From Syntrophomonadaceae bacterium (lineage in GTDB: Bacteria > Bacillota > Syntrophomonadia > Syntrophomonadales > Syntrophomonadaceae), in the NCBI GenBank assembly GCA_028683995.1, contig JAQUGU010000019.1:1-13153 (forward strand): DNA of 13,153 nucleotides, read 5' to 3'. Positions 12,824-13,153 of the stretch are shown one piece after another (the stretch's first letter is position 1; the number at the start of each line of letters is the position of its first letter). Position numbers and translations under genes: made by a program. Below the pieces are notes generated by a model that saw only the letters and a program-made list of their open reading frames with translations, ran no database searches and was not told where the DNA came from.

Positions 12824-13153
12824 CTATTTAGCGCGACTGCCGGGTTTCACTAGAGGTAGTTTGCCTCGGGCACAGAGCGGGCAATCAGAGACCTCCCAGG
12901 AACTAATATCCATGGTCAGAACCGCTTCCTGTTTTACCCCGAAATCGACCTTACCGTTACTTCTGTCCACCAGTACTCCAACGCCTACTACTTTGGCACC
13001 AAATTTCTCCACTACGTTCATGACTTCCTTTACTGAGCCTCCTGTGGTTACTACGTCTTCAACCACCAGAGCCCTCTGTCCGGCGTCCATTACAAAACCT
13101 CTCCTGAGAACCATTTCCCCATCTAACCTTTCGGTGAATATAGCCGGTACATT
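12824..13153 (-). CDS. pyrE: Orotate phosphoribosyltransferase (5' part outside window)
   Basis: PyrE joins orotate to phosphoribosyl pyrophosphate to make OMP in pyrimidine synthesis. The frame is open to the right edge, so the visible 109 residues are the C-terminal part; the N-terminal ~80 residues are missing. Visible are 'PAIFTERLDGEMVLRRGF', the PRPP-binding loop VVEDVVTTGGSV and the C-terminal CPLCARGKLPLVKPGSR, typical of the clostridial type. The internal ATG at 13114 is not the start, because family sequence continues upstream of it. Confidence 0.93.
   Translation of the reverse strand, partial: NVPAIFTERLDGEMVLRRGFVMDAGQRALVVEDVVTTGGSVKEVMNVVEKFGAKVVGVGVLVDRSNGKVDFGVKQEAVLTMDISSWEVSDCPLCARGKLPLVKPGSRAK

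Overview
The window looks like chromosomal DNA from an anaerobic, endospore-forming Firmicute of the clostridial/Syntrophomonas-Peptococcaceae type. The reasons are the conserved sporulation and lysine gene order dpaA-dpaB-asd-dapG-dapA-rnj-tepA-ylzJ (all on the minus strand, as in the Bacillus subtilis spoVF-asd-dapG-dapA-ymfA-tepA-ylzJ region), strong AGGAGG ribosome sites, frequent TTG/GTG starts, and short palindromic repeats in the gaps. The genus is inference. I see no phage, insertion sequence with a transposase, CRISPR array, tRNA or rRNA.

Layout, right to left along the main transcription direction: the 3' part of pyrE and an unknown 97-aa gene (12.5-13.15 kb, minus); a compact type I toxin/antisense-RNA locus (about 12.19-12.48 kb); the plus-strand rqcH/NFACT gene (10.3-12.1 kb); then, all on the minus strand, an unknown helical 147-aa gene and dapB, a structured 3' UTR with a terminator, the dipicolinate synthase pair dpaA-dpaB, asd, dapG, dapA, an RNase J gene, a small DUF4160-DUF2442 module, tepA and ylzJ.

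How the genes fit together: DapG (aspartate kinase), Asd, DapA and DapB carry aspartate to tetrahydrodipicolinate. DpaA/DpaB divert the DapA product to dipicolinic acid, which is packed into the spore. Promoter-like sequences fit this logic: a sigma-K-like site before dpaA, and a strong sigma-A-like site whose -35 box contains the dpaB stop codon and would drive asd-dapG in growing cells. RNase J has its own sigma-A-like promoter.

Most noteworthy: (1) the 28-aa holin-like toxin and its predicted antisense RNA are expressed from convergent extended -10 promoters, and their transcripts begin with near-identical 5' hairpin sequences, forming an inverted repeat around the locus; (2) the DUF4160-DUF2442 pair interrupts the conserved rnj-tepA order, sits between repeat fragments and ends in its own terminator; (3) a G8 run at the tepA/ylzJ junction is positioned so that a -1 slip would fuse the two proteins; (4) the dapB 3' UTR is unusually structured. 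Start codons were chosen from ribosome-site spacing and family N-termini, and several are shorter than the longest open frame.
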